NCBI GenBank assembly: GCA_963791885.1 | Contig: CAWBUL010000006.1 | Coordinates: 744,001-808,000, forward strand | From: CAVSUZ01 sp963791885 | GTDB taxonomy: Bacteria; Pseudomonadota; Alphaproteobacteria; Acetobacterales; Acetobacteraceae | DNA: 64,000 nt | Direction: 5' to 3' | The notes under the pieces: generated by a model | Told to the model about the DNA's origin: nothing | Database searches by the model: none | What the model saw: the letters and a program-made list of their open reading frames with translations, nothing else | Shown here: positions 17,954 through 27,412 of the stretch, piece by piece | Position numbering within the stretch: position 1 is the first letter of the stretch | Layout of the letters: each line of letters begins with the position of its first letter | Made by a program: the position numbers and the translations under genes

Positions 17954-19118
17954 CCAAATCCCTCTGATCACGACCGATGCGCCCAATCGCGCAATCCGAG
18001 CGACATGATAGCCCACGGTCGCGCCTCCAGCTTGTTCCACGCCTCGCAGCAGTGTTCGAGCAGCGCGTCGGTGTCGTCGAACACCCGGTTCGACAGCCAG
18101 TTGTCGCGCATGAACTGCCAGACGTTCTCCTGCGCATTGAGTTCGGGGCACTTCGGCGGCAGCGGAATAATGGTGATATTGTCCGGCACGACGAGCTTGC
18201 TCGACAGATGCCAGCCCGCTTGGTCGAGCAACAACACCGCGTGGCGACCAGGAGCGATATCAGCCGAGATCGCCGTCAGATGCAGGTTCATCATCGCCGT
18301 GTTGCACCAGGGCAGGATCAAGCCGACGGCTTTGCCCTCGGCCGGGCAGATGGCACCGAAGATATAGGTCGAGGCGGTGCGCTGGTCCGATGGCGCCGAG
18401 GGACGGGTGCCGCGCCGAGCCCAGCGGCGGGTGATCTTGTTCTTCTGGCCGATCCTGGCTTCGTCGCCGAACCAGATTTCTATATCGCGGCGATCGAGAT
18501 CCCGCTCCCGCGCGATCGCCTCCATCGTCGCAGGCCAGTTTTTTTAAACGCCTCGATGGCGCCTGCGGCTTGCGCGTGGTGGCGGGGACGCGCCGACAGC
18601 TTACGGTATCCCATCGCTCGCAACTCGCGGCTGAGCGTCTGTTTCGAGACGCTGATCCGGTATTCGTCCCATAAGCATTGGCAGAGATCGATGATGCGCC
18701 AGCGGACGACGCCGTGTACCGCCGGGATCGGGCCGTTCTCGACCATCGCTGCCAGCGCGGCACGATGCCTCGCATCAAGTCTGGATGGCTGTCCTGGAGC
18801 CTTGCGGTCGATCAGCCCTCCAGGGCCGTTCGCATTGAACCGCAGTACCCAGTCGCGCACCACTTGCAGCCCCACGCCGCCTGCCTGCGCTGCCTCGGTC
18901 CGGCTGCCTCCGCCGTAGATCAGCGCCAGTGACAGCAGCCGCCGAACCTGGTCGGCATCCTTGCTGTCGCGGGCAATACGCCGCAGTTGTCCCGCATTGT
19001 AGTCTGATCTCAGTGGGATCGGGCTTCCCATGGCAAACCTCCTTCGGTCCGCCGAGGTTGAATCAGATCACACCCGCGTCGGGGAATCCCCCCGTGAGTC
19101 TTCGTGAGGGGGATTTGG
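17954..19118 (-). mobile_element. IS630-family element A (1165 bp)
   Basis: Inverted ends CCAAATCCC at 17954 and GGGATTTGG at 19118 are flanked by TA on both sides (17952-17953, 19119-19120). It carries one transposase in two frames. It interrupts the DUF2971 gene after the codons for FDTG. Confidence 0.9.
17968..19031 (-). CDS. IS630 transposase A (two frames joined by -1 frameshift)
   Basis: OrfA (from 19031: RSDYNAGQLRRIARDSKDAD, HTH region, RELRAMGYRKLSARP) reaches EAFKK at TTTAAAAAAAC (18538-18548). A -1 slip on the A7 run gives EAFKKNWPATMEAI and continues through IEIWFGDEARIGQK (Asp), AVLLLDQAGWH (Asp) and CPELNAQENVWQFM (Glu), ending at 17968. Without the shift OrfA stops shortly after. 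Frameshifting on such A-runs is known in IS630 relatives. The same motif recurs in element B, so this is likely programmed expression and not damage. Confidence 0.8.
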
Positions 19119-19329
19119 TATAAGCCGGTATCGAACACAAGCGCGGCTCCGTTGCCGTTCGCCCCATACCCGCGCCACATCGAGAGAAGGCCGTCCGGCG
19201 CTTATCGGTGTATTCCGAAAAGCACAGGACGTAGACTTGCAGAGCATGGGCAGCGTAGAACTCACGCAGATATTGGTGATGGCATTCCCGCAAGGCATTT
19301 GCCCGAGATTCGGTTCCACAGGCCTTATA

Positions 19330-20495
19330 CCAACCCGCGAAAACTCTGACTCACTTCGGGTTCCCACTGCCCGCGAGATGTGATTCGATTCCCGCGGCGA
19401 TTCGCGGGAGGCGCGCATGGGCAGAGCGGTAGCGGTCAGCCGGACCGCTCACAGTGCACGGGAGCTTCGGGCAACGGCGAGCAAATGCTCCGACGCTGAC
19501 CAGGTCCGCCGGTTACTGGCGATTGCTCTGGTGCTGGACGGCGCCAGCCGTTGCGAGGCCGCCCGGCAGAGCGGCATGGACCGCCAGACGTTGCGTGACT
19601 GGGTTCACCGCTACAATGCCGAGGGGATTGGCGGCCTTCAATCACGCATCAGCCCCGGCCGCCCGCCGAAGCTGACGACCGAGCAGAAAGCGGAATTCAG
19701 GGCGCTGGTGATCGCGGGGCCCGATCCGGCACTGCACGGTGTGGTGCGCTGGCGCTGCGTGGACCTGCAGGAGGAAGCGGCGCGGCGTTACAACGCCCGG
19801 GTTCACGTCAGCACGATGGGCAAGTGGCTGCACACGCTCGGGCTGACCCGACTGCAACCGCGCCCCTATCATCCCAGGAAGGATGTCAAAGCCGAGGCGG
19901 CGTTTAAAAAAACTTCGCCAGCCTGGTAGCAGCAGCGCTACCCGAAAGCGCATCCGCAGCGGACCTCGAAATCTGGTTTCAGGACGAAGCCAGGGTCGGG
20001 CAGAAAGGCGGACATACTTACATTTGGGCGCCGGTCGGCTCGCGCCCTCTGATGGTGCGCGACAACCGTCATGACTCGGCCTATCTGTTCGGCGCGATCT
20101 GCCCGGCTCGAGGCATCGGTGCCGCCATCATCATGCCGGGCGTCAACACCGAAGCGATGAATGAACACCTGAGCGAAATCAGCACTCAGGTGGCGCCTGG
20201 TGCGCACGCTATTTTGGTCTGTGACAGCGCCGGCTGGCATCAGCCCGGCGGGCGGTTGCGCGTGCCTGACAACATCACTCTGTTGCCGCTGCCGCCATAC
20301 TCGCCGGAACTCAATCCAATGGAGACGGTTTGGGAGTATCTGCGGCAAAACAAACTCACCGCTTTGGTCTGGGAAAGCTACGAGGCCATCGTCGAGGCGT
20401 GCCGACGGGCGTGGCTCTTTCTGACCGATCATCCCCAGCGCATCCGATCGCTCGGAGCAAGGCAATGGGCATCGGTCAATGTTTAAGCGGGCTGG
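19330..20495 (+). mobile_element. IS630-family element B (1166 bp)
   Basis: Ends CCAACCCGC (19330) and inverted GCGGGCTGG (20495), with TA at 19328-19329 and 20496-20497. It is a relative of element A but clearly different in sequence and in opposite orientation. It interrupts the DUF2971 gene between EISN and KACG. Confidence 0.9.
19417..20486 (+). CDS. IS630 transposase B (two frames joined by -1 frameshift)
   Basis: OrfA from ATG 19417 (VSRTAHSARELRATASKCSD, HTH RCEAARQSGMDRQTLRDWVH) reaches EAAFKK at TTTAAAAAAAC (19903-19913). The -1 frame gives KKNFASLVAAALPE, then LEIWFQDEARVGQKG (Asp), AILVCDSAGWHQ (Asp) and SPELNPMETVWEYLR (Glu), and stops at 20486. Length and catalytic set are complete if the slip occurs. 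Confidence 0.8.
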
Positions 20496-20651
20496 TATTA
20501 GATATTTCTTTGCTGGCATTGAAGAACTTTGTGCCTTCCCCCAATCCATACAGCATCTCTTGTCTATCGTTCATCAATAGGGGGATCGAGAACCAGACCT
20601 GCTCGGTCTTCAAGATTTTTTCCAGCACCTGGACGGACGTGTAGTGTGCTA

Positions 20652-21788
20652 GTGCTCTGACGCATTCTATCGATTCACAACATGCGGTTGCCATGCAATT
20701 CTGTGAGCATGGCACAGACAGTATGCGTGTTGTTGAGCGCGGCAGACAGAAAGCGGCTTAAGGCAATAGCATCGGATCGCAACCGAGCGGGCAAATACAT
20801 CGAGCGAGCCCGAGTCGTTCTGGCCTCGGCCAGTGGTCGGCCGGTGCAACATGTGGCGAAAGAGATCAGCGTCAGCCGCCCCATGGTCTGGCGCTGGCAG
20901 CAGCGTTTTGCCGAGGAAGGTCCCGACGGGTTGCTGCGTGACAAGACGCGCAAGCCCGGCAAACGACCGATCCCGGCCGATAAAGTGGCGCACGTCGTGG
21001 CGCTCACGTGTGGCGAGCCGCCCCCTGGGACCACGTATTGGACCGGGCGAGCCATGGCAAACGCCACCGCCATGTCTCTGCGCTCGGTGCAGCGCATCTG
21101 GGCGGCGCACCAACTCCAGCCGCACCGCGTGCGCAGCTTCAAGCGCTCGCGTGATCCGCAGTTCGCTGAGAAAATGGCGGATATCATCGGCCTTTATCTC
21201 GATCCGCCCGCCCATGCGGTGGTGCTGTCGATCGACGAAAAGAGCCAAATCCAGGCGCTCGACCGTACCCAGCCTGGACTGCCGCTGAAACCCGGCCGCT
21301 GCGGCACCATGACCCACGACTACAAACGCCATGGAACGACGACGTTGTTCGCCGCATTGAACGTGCTGAAGGGTACGGTGATCGGTCGCTGCATGCAGCG
21401 ACACCGGCACGAGGAGTTCATCCGCTTCCTCAATGCCGTCGAACGCGAGGTGCCGTCTGGCAAGTTGGTCCATGCGGTCGTCGACAACTACGCCACCCAC
21501 CGGCACCGAAAGGTACAGGCCTGGCTGGCACGGCATGACCATGGACCTTCCACTTCACGCCAACCTCCGGGTCATGGCTGAACGCGGTGGAGACCTTCTT
21601 CTCCGCTCTTACCCGACAACGCATCCGGCGCGGCAGCTTCCACTCCCTCGTCAGCCTGCAGGCTGCCATTAAGACTTACCTCGCTGAGCGAAATGCCGAA
21701 CCACGCCCATTCGTCTGGACCGCAGCCACCGCCTCAATCCTTGCCAAGCTCGAAAGATTGCCTGCATCGTCCGTATGAGTCAGAGCAC
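20652..21788 (+). mobile_element. IS630-family element, copy 2 (1137 bp)
   Basis: Ends GTGCTCTGACGCATTC (20652) and inverted CATACGGACGATGC..type end GAGTCAGAGCAC (21788), with TA at 20650-20651 and 21789-21790. Nearly identical to copies 1 and 3. It splits the DUF2971 gene between KPKL and AHYT. Confidence 0.95.
20709..21778 (+). pseudogene. IS630 transposase, copy 2 (frameshifted)
   Basis: Identical in plan to copy 3 until about 21540, where one G is missing (CATGACCATGG against CATGACCGATGG in copy 3). The frame becomes HGPSTSRQPPGHG and stops. The correct frame resumes at NAVETFFSALTRQRI, so the catalytic Glu is cut off. This is a different lesion from copy 1. Confidence 0.85.
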
Positions 21789-21893
21789 TAGCTTCGGCTT
21801 ATTTTTCTCGATATGCTCGAAATAGTTGAGATCATCGGACAGCGGATATAGTCGCTGATGGAGTTCGTCGTCTGTCATCCGGATCGCGGCCGG

Positions 21894-22079
21894 TCAACGA
21901 AGGTGGTGCGCAATCTCAGGATGGTTTGGGGCTAAATGGGCAAGGGCCTCCTTCACCTTGGCAAATGCGGCCCAGGCCTGAGTTACGGATTGAGCGTTAG
22001 GCTCGCCGTCGACAAGCCGTTTCAGCTCGCCCACTGCATCGCGCAGCTGGCCCAGATACGGATCCTTTACGATCTCCAT
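21894..22079 (-). CDS. Small hypothetical protein upstream of DUF2971 (61 aa)
   Basis: ATG 22079 to a stop at 21894. MEIVKDPYLGQLRDAVGELK, RLVDGEPNAQSVTQAWAAFA and KVKEALAHLAPNHPEIAHHL. Helical and soluble. The frame is now fused upstream to the IS21 fragment, so its own promoter is probably lost. Fifteen bases separate its end from the DUF2971 start, implying a former operon. Family unknown. Confidence 0.45.
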   Translation of the reverse strand: MEIVKDPYLGQLRDAVGELKRLVDGEPNAQSVTQAWAAFAKVKEALAHLAPNHPEIAHHLR

Positions 22080-22094
22080 GACGTTTTTCCCGCA

Positions 22095-22565
22095 CCCGCG
22101 GCCGGTCGTCTGCTGCTCCCGCTGCCGATGCTCCTTCCAGGTGCGGGCGAACGCCGCAACACGGCCGTATGAACCTTCAAACCCGAGGGCGGCCAGATCC
22201 GCATGCAACCGCTTGATCGTCCGCCTCTGCTTGCGCGGCCTGCCGCTCTCTAGCTTTAGCCAGGCCGACAGTTTCTCGGCGAACGCGTCCAGCTTGCTGG
22301 GCCGCTCCGGCACCTTGAAGGCCGGTTCCACCACGTCGCCCCGCAAGTATTTGCGGATGGTGTTCCGCGATAGCCCAGTCCTGCGGGCGATCTCCCGTAT
22401 CGAAAGCTGGTCTCGAAGCGCCCAGCGACGGATCACGCTCAGTAACTCCATGCTTATCACTCCCGTGGACCCCGCTGAAAACAGCCGGGGCGAGGTCAAA
22501 ACATGGGTCAATTCTCAGTGGAAATTTGCCACCTGGTGGGTCAGTTCTCGATGAAACTCAACACT
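22095..22565 (-). mobile_element. IS21 end fragment (about 470 bp)
   Basis: From the outer end (inverted TGTTGAGTTTCATCGAGAAC at 22565) through the first part of istA (MELLSVIRRWALRDQLS.., to EQQTTGRG), it matches 13312-13795 essentially base for base. It stops at 22095, where unrelated sequence (TGCGGGAAAAACG) begins. The right two thirds of IS21 are missing. Confidence 0.9.
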
Positions 22566-22569
22566 CGGG

Positions 22570-22668
22570 TTCAAGAGCGCCAAAAACTTGGAAGTCGTCG
22601 AGGTAACCAACAAATACCCCGGTGGATACTGGGAAGACCAAGGATACGACTGGTATGCAGGCGTTTGA
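22570..22668 (+). pseudogene. C-terminal scrap of an unknown protein
   Basis: A short frame reads FKSAKNLEVVEVTNKYPG, then GYWEDQGYDWYAGV and TGA. It looks like genuine protein (aromatic, acidic, no rare codons) but has no start and begins directly at the IS21 end. The following 190 bases up to the IS3 hold nothing recognisable. Confidence 0.3.
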
Positions 22669-22756
22669 AAGCACTGAGCGCAGTGCGTTGACAAGGTCTT
22701 CACCGAAGCACTGCGGGAAGCGCAAAACCACGCATCACTCGACTTGTATCATCGGA

Positions 22757-23710
22757 TCACATCGGATCGGCAGCGAGACTGAAAAGACTGAAGCCAGGAA
22801 GATCGACGAACGCGTCGGCCGCTCCTAAAAGACGGCCTACCTCTTTGACCATCTCCTGGAGTGGGCCCCTGAGGCCGGACAGGATCAGGCGGCTGCTTTG
22901 ACCGTGGGCCGGATGTGTTTCTCCTCGAACTGCATCGGGACTCAGATAGCCAAGCGAGGAATGCAGGCGACGATGATTGTAGACTGCCTCGATGAAGCGG
23001 GGGAGATACGCGGCGGCATCTTCGAAGCTTTCGAACGCCATAGGATAGACGGCTTCGACCTTCAACGACTTCATGAAGCTTTCTGCCTCGGCGTTGTCAT
23101 ACGGGTTGCCACGCCTGCCCATCGAGCCAACGAGCCCGTGGGCCGTGAGCAGATGACGATATGCTTCTGCAGCATATTGAGAACCACGATCGGAATGATG
23201 CACACAGCCGGGCGGTGGCTGACGCGAGGCGATTGCTGCCCGCAGCGCAGCCAGCGCCAGTCGCGCGTCGATGGAGCGCCCGACGGCATAACCAACGACG
23301 CGGCGCGACCAGGCGTCCAGGATTACGGCAACGTATGCAAAGCCACTGGGGATCGCCACATAGGTCAGGTCCGCCACCCAGAGCTGGTCGCGGCCATTCG
23401 GCACCATATTCTTGGCCAGGTCAGGGAAGATCGGGCCGTCGTGGTCGCTGTTGGTGGTAGCGACGAAGCGGCGCCGGATTTTCGGCTGCAGCCCGTGCTC
23501 ATGCATTAGCCGGCGGATCCGTTTGTGGTTGGCGACCACGCCCTGCTGGCGCAGGGCGGCACGGACGCGGCGCCAGCCATACGCTTCGAACTCGTCGGAG
23601 ATGGCGGTGATCGCTGCGATCAGAGCAGTATCGTCCAGCGTTACGCTTGGCGCCTCATAATAGGTGGAGCGTGCGATGCCCATCAGTTCGCATCCCCGCG
23701 CGATAGGCAT
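22757..23710 (-). pseudogene. IS3 transposase OrfB (C-terminus shifted)
   Basis: Contains the full catalytic core: LWVADLTYVAIPSGFAYVAV (Asp), CVHHSDRGSQYA (Asp) and GNPYDNAEAESFMKSLK (Glu). After GYLSP the frame becomes DAVRGETHPAHGQ and runs through the IS end. One frame over, the expected MQFEEKHIRPTVKAAA followed by a stop is present, so a single extra C near 22945 displaced the last 20 residues. It may still fold. Confidence 0.8.
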
Positions 23711-24113
23711 GCCGCAGGGCCGACGATCGCGGATGTAGTCACGTTTTTCGGCCCCTGTGCGGAGCGCAATGCTCCTTTTAGCAACTCCAGTTCCAACGCC
23801 TGCTTGCCCACAAGGCGCTCAAGGGCAGCGATGCGCGCGCTTCGTAGGCCTGTAACAAATCTGCGGCCCGCGCGTCGTCATCGAACACGCCGGCTTCGTA
23901 CTTCTCAACCCAGACCCTGATCAGGTTGCGCGAGATGTCGTGCCGTTTTGCCAGACCATGCAGCGTCTCTCCACTCAGAGAATTCCTGGGCGATCTGGCG
24001 CTTGAACTCGACACTATGGGATCGCTGCTTCGTCATGGGCTTCCATCCTTCGAAAGCCCGGCTCCCCGGTCAATTCACTACCGCCAACCTGCCCGGCCTC
24101 GGGGCCCACTCCA
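22857..24113 (-). mobile_element. IS3-family element, first (about 1.26 kb)
   Basis: Inverted ends TGGAGTGGGCCCCTGAGGCC (22857) and, inverted, TGGAGTGGGCCCCGAGGCC (24113). It contains orfA (shifted) and orfB in the usual IS3 order. No matching target duplication was found. Confidence 0.85.
23770..24036 (-). pseudogene. IS3 OrfA (frameshifted twice)
   Basis: Begins MTKQRSHSVEFKRQIAQEF at 24036. One extra base near 23985 throws off the next codons; the correct frame resumes as LSGETLHGLAKRHDISRNLI (HTH), RVWVEKYEAGVFDDDARAAD. A 2-base gain near 23840 shifts it again before the expected leucine zipper (LERLVGKQALELELLKGAL). Without a functional OrfA the element should be inactive. Confidence 0.75.
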
Positions 24114-24284
24114 ATCGTGGGTCAATATTCAACGCCGATCGACAGTATAGGCTCAGTGCGTCGAGTGAGCGTGCACGACGTGCCCTATTCCACCATCACC
24201 AACATGAGTTTCGTCGCCAACGCGTGGCGCATGCGTGGAACCTGCAAACCGAAGGACAACCACGATGGATCGTAAGCGGTGGCT

Positions 24285-25826
24285 TCAGCCCACGTGAGCC
24301 CAGGGGAGCAGCTGGTCGAGCTTTGACATGGGCCAGTGCTGGGCGATTTTGGTGAGGACATCGGTCAGATAACGCTGTGGCTCGACACCGTTCGACTTGC
24401 AGGTTTCGACGAGCGAAGCGATCAGTCCCCAGGCAGCTGCTCCCTCATCATGGCCGGCGAACAGGGCATTCTTGCGGTTCAGCGTGATTGGGCGAATGGC
24501 TCGCTCGACCGTATTGTTATCGATTTCGATGGTGCCGTCATCGAGGAACCGCGTCAGCCCGTCACGACGCTTGAGACCGTAGCGGATGATTTCTGCCATT
24601 TTGCCGCTCTGGGGCAGGAGCGGCAGCTTCTGCTCCAACCAACGGAACAGATCGTCGATGAGTGGCACGGTCCTGACCTGACGCGCGGCACGGCGTTCCT
24701 CGGCACTCCGACCACGGAGCTCGGTCTCGATCTGGTAAAGCGCGGCAATTCGATTCAGGACCTCGGCAGCGATCGGCGCAGACCCGCCCTTGTTGATGTC
24801 AAAGAAGTCTCTTCGCCAATGTGCCCAGCAAAGAGCCAGGTCCAAGGGATCTTCCTTCCGACGGCCATCGGTCAGGGCGTTATAGCCGATGTATCCGTCC
24901 ACCTGGAGAACGCCCTTGAAGCCGCGGAGTGCCTGACGCGCATATTCCCCAGCACGGCCTGGTGCATAAACGTAGACGACGCCGGGAGGATCAGGGCCGT
25001 TCCATGGCCGATCGTCGCGAGCGATTGCCCACAGATAGCCGGTCTTTGTCTTGCCACGCCCAGGATCGAGCACGGGCACCGTCGTTTCATCGCAGAACAA
25101 CTTGGTCGATCGTTTCAGCAACTCCAGCATGCGCGCGACGATCGGCCTCAAGGCAAAGGCGCTGCGCCCCACCCAATCGGCCAGACAGGAGCGATCGATC
25201 CTGATGCCTTGGCGCTGCAGGATCTGGTGCTGGCGATACAACGGCAGATGGTCGGCATATTTGCTGACCAGGACATGGGCCAGCATCGCCTCGGTGGGTA
25301 GGCCAGCTTCGATGATATGCGGCGGCGCCGGTGCCTGGCTAACGCCCTCGCGACACGAACGGCAGCCATATTTCGGCCGACGGGTCACGAGGACACGATG
25401 CTGGGCAGGGATAACGTCAAGGCGCTCGGATTTGTCCTCACCGATGACATGCAATGCTCCACCGCAGCAGGGGCAGATCTGGTTCTCGGGCTCGATGACG
25501 ATTTCGACGCGCGGCAAATGATCAGGCAGATCACCGCGCTTGACGCCGTGGCGTCTGACACGCGTCGCGTCCTGGCTCTCCGCCTTGGCCTTTGCCGCGG
25601 CAATTCCCGTCTCGAGATCCTCAAGGCCAAGCGCCATCTGCTCTGGCGGAAGCTGTTCCGAACTCTTGCCATACTGACGGCGAATATATTTATCGAGGAT
25701 GCGCTCAAGCCGCTCGATCTCTTCGTCACGATGCGATAGCGCTACTTCCTTCTCGGCCAGACTTGCCGTCAGGCGCTCGATCAGCGCATGAGCCTCAGCA
25801 AGATTTTGCGGCAGAGCGGCATCCAT
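24285..25826 (-). CDS. tnpC: IS66 transposase TnpC
   Basis: 513 aa. A coiled-coil leader (HALIERLTASLAEKEVALSH) is followed by the zinc-finger (CPCCGGALHVIG), the IS66 core (LFCDETTVPVLDPGRGKTKT with catalytic Asp, VDGYIGYNALTD, CWAHWRRDFFDI) and FLDDGTIEIDNNTVERAIRP (Glu), then the C-terminal LFAGHDEGAAAWGLI. Complete and intact. Confidence 0.95.
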   Translation of the reverse strand: MDAALPQNLAEAHALIERLTASLAEKEVALSHRDEEIERLERILDKYIRRQYGKSSEQLPPEQMALGLEDLETGIAAAKAKAESQDATRVRRHGVKRGDLPDHLPRVEIVIEPENQICPCCGGALHVIGEDKSERLDVIPAQHRVLVTRRPKYGCRSCREGVSQAPAPPHIIEAGLPTEAMLAHVLVSKYADHLPLYRQHQILQRQGIRIDRSCLADWVGRSAFALRPIVARMLELLKRSTKLFCDETTVPVLDPGRGKTKTGYLWAIARDDRPWNGPDPPGVVYVYAPGRAGEYARQALRGFKGVLQVDGYIGYNALTDGRRKEDPLDLALCWAHWRRDFFDINKGGSAPIAAEVLNRIAALYQIETELRGRSAEERRAARQVRTVPLIDDLFRWLEQKLPLLPQSGKMAEIIRYGLKRRDGLTRFLDDGTIEIDNNTVERAIRPITLNRKNALFAGHDEGAAAWGLIASLVETCKSNGVEPQRYLTDVLTKIAQHWPMSKLDQLLPWAHVG

Positions 25827-25893
25827 GGCGACTCGAGTAAATCACATTCCGACCGATTTGTGATCACCAATATCGTGTGTGAGCATCGAGCGA

Positions 25894-26247
25894 TCACAGC
25901 ACTTCCTGCGGCGCACGCACACGCCGGACATGCACGCGGGTCCAATCGAGACCTTCGAATAACGTGGTCAATTGTGCCGGTGACAGACGCATCACGCCTG
26001 CCTCAATCCGAGGCCAGCGGAACTTGCCGTCCTCCAGACGCTTGGAGATCAACACCACGCCCGTGCCGTCCCAGAAGATCATCTTGATCCTGTCCGCGCG
26101 GCGCGCCCTGAAGACGTAAACAACGCCCGAATAAGGATCGGTGCCCAGTTCCTCTTTGACGATGGCAGCCAGGCCATCAATGCCTTTACGGAAGTCGGCG
26201 GGTTGGACCGCAACCATCACCCGAACAGGACCGGTCGGAAAGATCAC
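25894..26247 (-). CDS. tnpB: IS66 accessory protein TnpB
   Basis: 117 aa, GTG start at 26247 that overlaps the ancestral tnpA stop (GTGA). VRVMVAVQPADFRKGIDGLA, YVFRARRADRIKMIFWDGTG and LTTLFEGLDWTRVHVR are the hallmarks of IS66 Orf2. Needed for transposition; exact role not settled. Confidence 0.95.
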   Translation of the reverse strand: MIFPTGPVRVMVAVQPADFRKGIDGLAAIVKEELGTDPYSGVVYVFRARRADRIKMIFWDGTGVVLISKRLEDGKFRWPRIEAGVMRLSPAQLTTLFEGLDWTRVHVRRVRAPQEVL

Positions 26248-26653
26248 CTAGCGGCCTTGAGTGCCGGATGATCCTCTCAACCAGTGCAGCATCAGCACCA
26301 TCGTTGACCCGAACGGCAATCGGGCCCGCCTCGATCTCGATGATCGGCACCGCACCGGCATGCTTCGGCTTGGTCTCGGGCGGCAAGGGTCCGGCAGCCT
26401 CGACCGTGGCAAAGGCTGGGCCGCCACTGAGAACAAGAGACCCCTCGCGGGCGGCTTTCCGCCAAGCGTAGATCTGTGACGGCAGGACATCGTGACGGCG
26501 AGCAACCTGCGACACAATCGCGCCATGCACCACACTCTCAGCGACAATCCGTGCCTTCGCCTCATCCGACCAACGGCGCCGGCGCTCCGCACCACTCAGA
26601 ATTTCAATCCGTCGCGGTCGCTCCACAGACGAACCGTCGTTAACCACGTCCAT
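26186..26653 (-). CDS. tnpA: IS66 accessory protein TnpA (C-terminus shifted)
   Basis: ATG 26653 is preferred (AGGAG eight bases upstream). It carries an HTH (RRWSDEAKARIVAESVVHGA, VARRHDVLPSQIYAWRK). Near 26268 one base appears missing: the expected RIIRALKAAR followed by TGA becomes RIIRHSRPLGDLSD and overruns tnpB to 26186. Only the last few residues change, so function may survive. Confidence 0.85.
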   Translation of the reverse strand: MDVVNDGSSVERPRRIEILSGAERRRRWSDEAKARIVAESVVHGAIVSQVARRHDVLPSQIYAWRKAAREGSLVLSGGPAFATVEAAGPLPPETKPKHAGAVPIIEIEAGPIAVRVNDGADAALVERIIRHSRPLGDLSDRSCSGDGCGPTRRLP

Positions 26654-26733
26654 AACATCAGCTCCTGCCAACAGGACGACAAACTTGCCTCAGCTGACAT
26701 TCACAAACGACGTGCCCCGTGCCACCGCTTACG

Positions 26734-27306
26734 ATGGATCAGCCCGTTTGGAGCAAGTTCCTCACCGCACGCGATACGGCCGTTTTCGATAGTGCCGGCT
26801 ACGGTGGCCGCCAAGGGTTTGGCAACCGGCCGGCGCTGCTCGTCATCGACGTGAATTGCGCCTTCTATGGCGACAAGCGCGAGCCAATCCTGGATTCGAT
26901 CAAGCGGTGGCGCAATTCCTGAGGCGAGGACGTTGTTGGCACGACGCCAATCCCCAATCCCACCGGCGACGAGATCATTGCCGAGATCGCGCCTGGCCCG
27001 CGTGACATCGTGATCCGCAAGCAGAAGCCGTCGGTCTTCTTCGGCACAAACCTTACGAGCTACCTGACCCTGCTGGGCTGCGCCTTAAGCCTAAACTACC
27101 GCGTCTCGCCCGCAGAGGAGGGATGCTTCGACCGCTCCGAGGCGAGCCATGCCATCAATCTGTGCGACATGAACGCCAAATACGCCGACGTGGTGAAAAC
27201 CTCCGAAGTGCTGGCCTTTTTCGATACATTGCCCGCAGGTATATTCGATTTGCCCAAAGGCGTCGCGCCGGAGCTACACTCGATGTGGAAGGCGGCGGGG
27301 TGTTGA
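26734..27306 (+). pseudogene. Isochorismatase-like cysteine hydrolase (decayed)
   Basis: MDQPVWSKFLTARDTAVFDS and GNRPALLVIDVNCAFYGDKR (catalytic Asp of the VIDV motif), then RWRNS followed by TGA where relatives have Cys. The frame continues with internal losses to RDIVIRKQKPSVFFGTNLTS, and then RVSPAEEGCFDRSEASHAIN and LCDMNAKYADVV. The stretch with the active-site cysteine (expected between LLGC and SLNYRV) is deleted. ATG 26734 is part of the IS66 duplication; the original ribosome site (GAAGGACAACCACG) is stranded on the far side at 24252. Confidence 0.8.
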
Positions 27307-27412
27307 CCGTCGCTGATCCATTCTGCGTGCGCTGTAAGGAAACCAGCTGCCACGCCGGTGACGAGAGTTGTCCGCGCCACACTCATTTGAGCTGCTCGAT
27401 TGGTATTTCGGC

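Larger units (their letters stand above)
17430..21878 (-). pseudogene. DUF2971-domain gene broken by three IS630-type insertions
   Basis: Four pieces make one gene. They are 21791-21878 (MTDDELHQRLYPLSDDLNYF..), 20498-20651 (LAHYTSVQVLEKILKTEQVW, LLMNDRQEM), 19121-19329 (HALQVYVLCFSEYTD, then one frame over LLSMWRGYGANGNGAALVFD) and 17430-17953 (VHRRDEVPIIISEVTYGND, HLGFEEEHEWRLIY). Removing each element with one TA restores continuous codons at all three seams (KPKL/AHYT, EISN/KACG, FDTGL/LVHR). One extra frameshift lies near 19200. Motifs HYTS, MND, CFSE, MWRGYG and F..E.EWR are those of DUF2971, a family of unknown function found in accessory islands. ATG 21878 follows the small gene at 21894-22079 by 15 bp, suggesting a two-gene operon. 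Confidence 0.9.
24272..26732 (-). mobile_element. IS66-family element with 8-bp target duplication (2461 bp)
   Basis: Ends GTAAGCGGTGGC (24272) and inverted CCGCTTAC (26732) match the IS66 terminal consensus. Direct repeats GATGGATC at 24264-24271 and 26733-26740 are the expected 8-bp duplication. It contains tnpA, tnpB and tnpC. It landed on the start codon of an isochorismatase-like gene (the ATG lies inside the duplicated bases). Confidence 0.97.

Noticed and set aside
24336..25301. 321-codon frame opposite IS66 tnpC
   Set aside because: Antisense shadow; tnpC has complete catalytic motifs.
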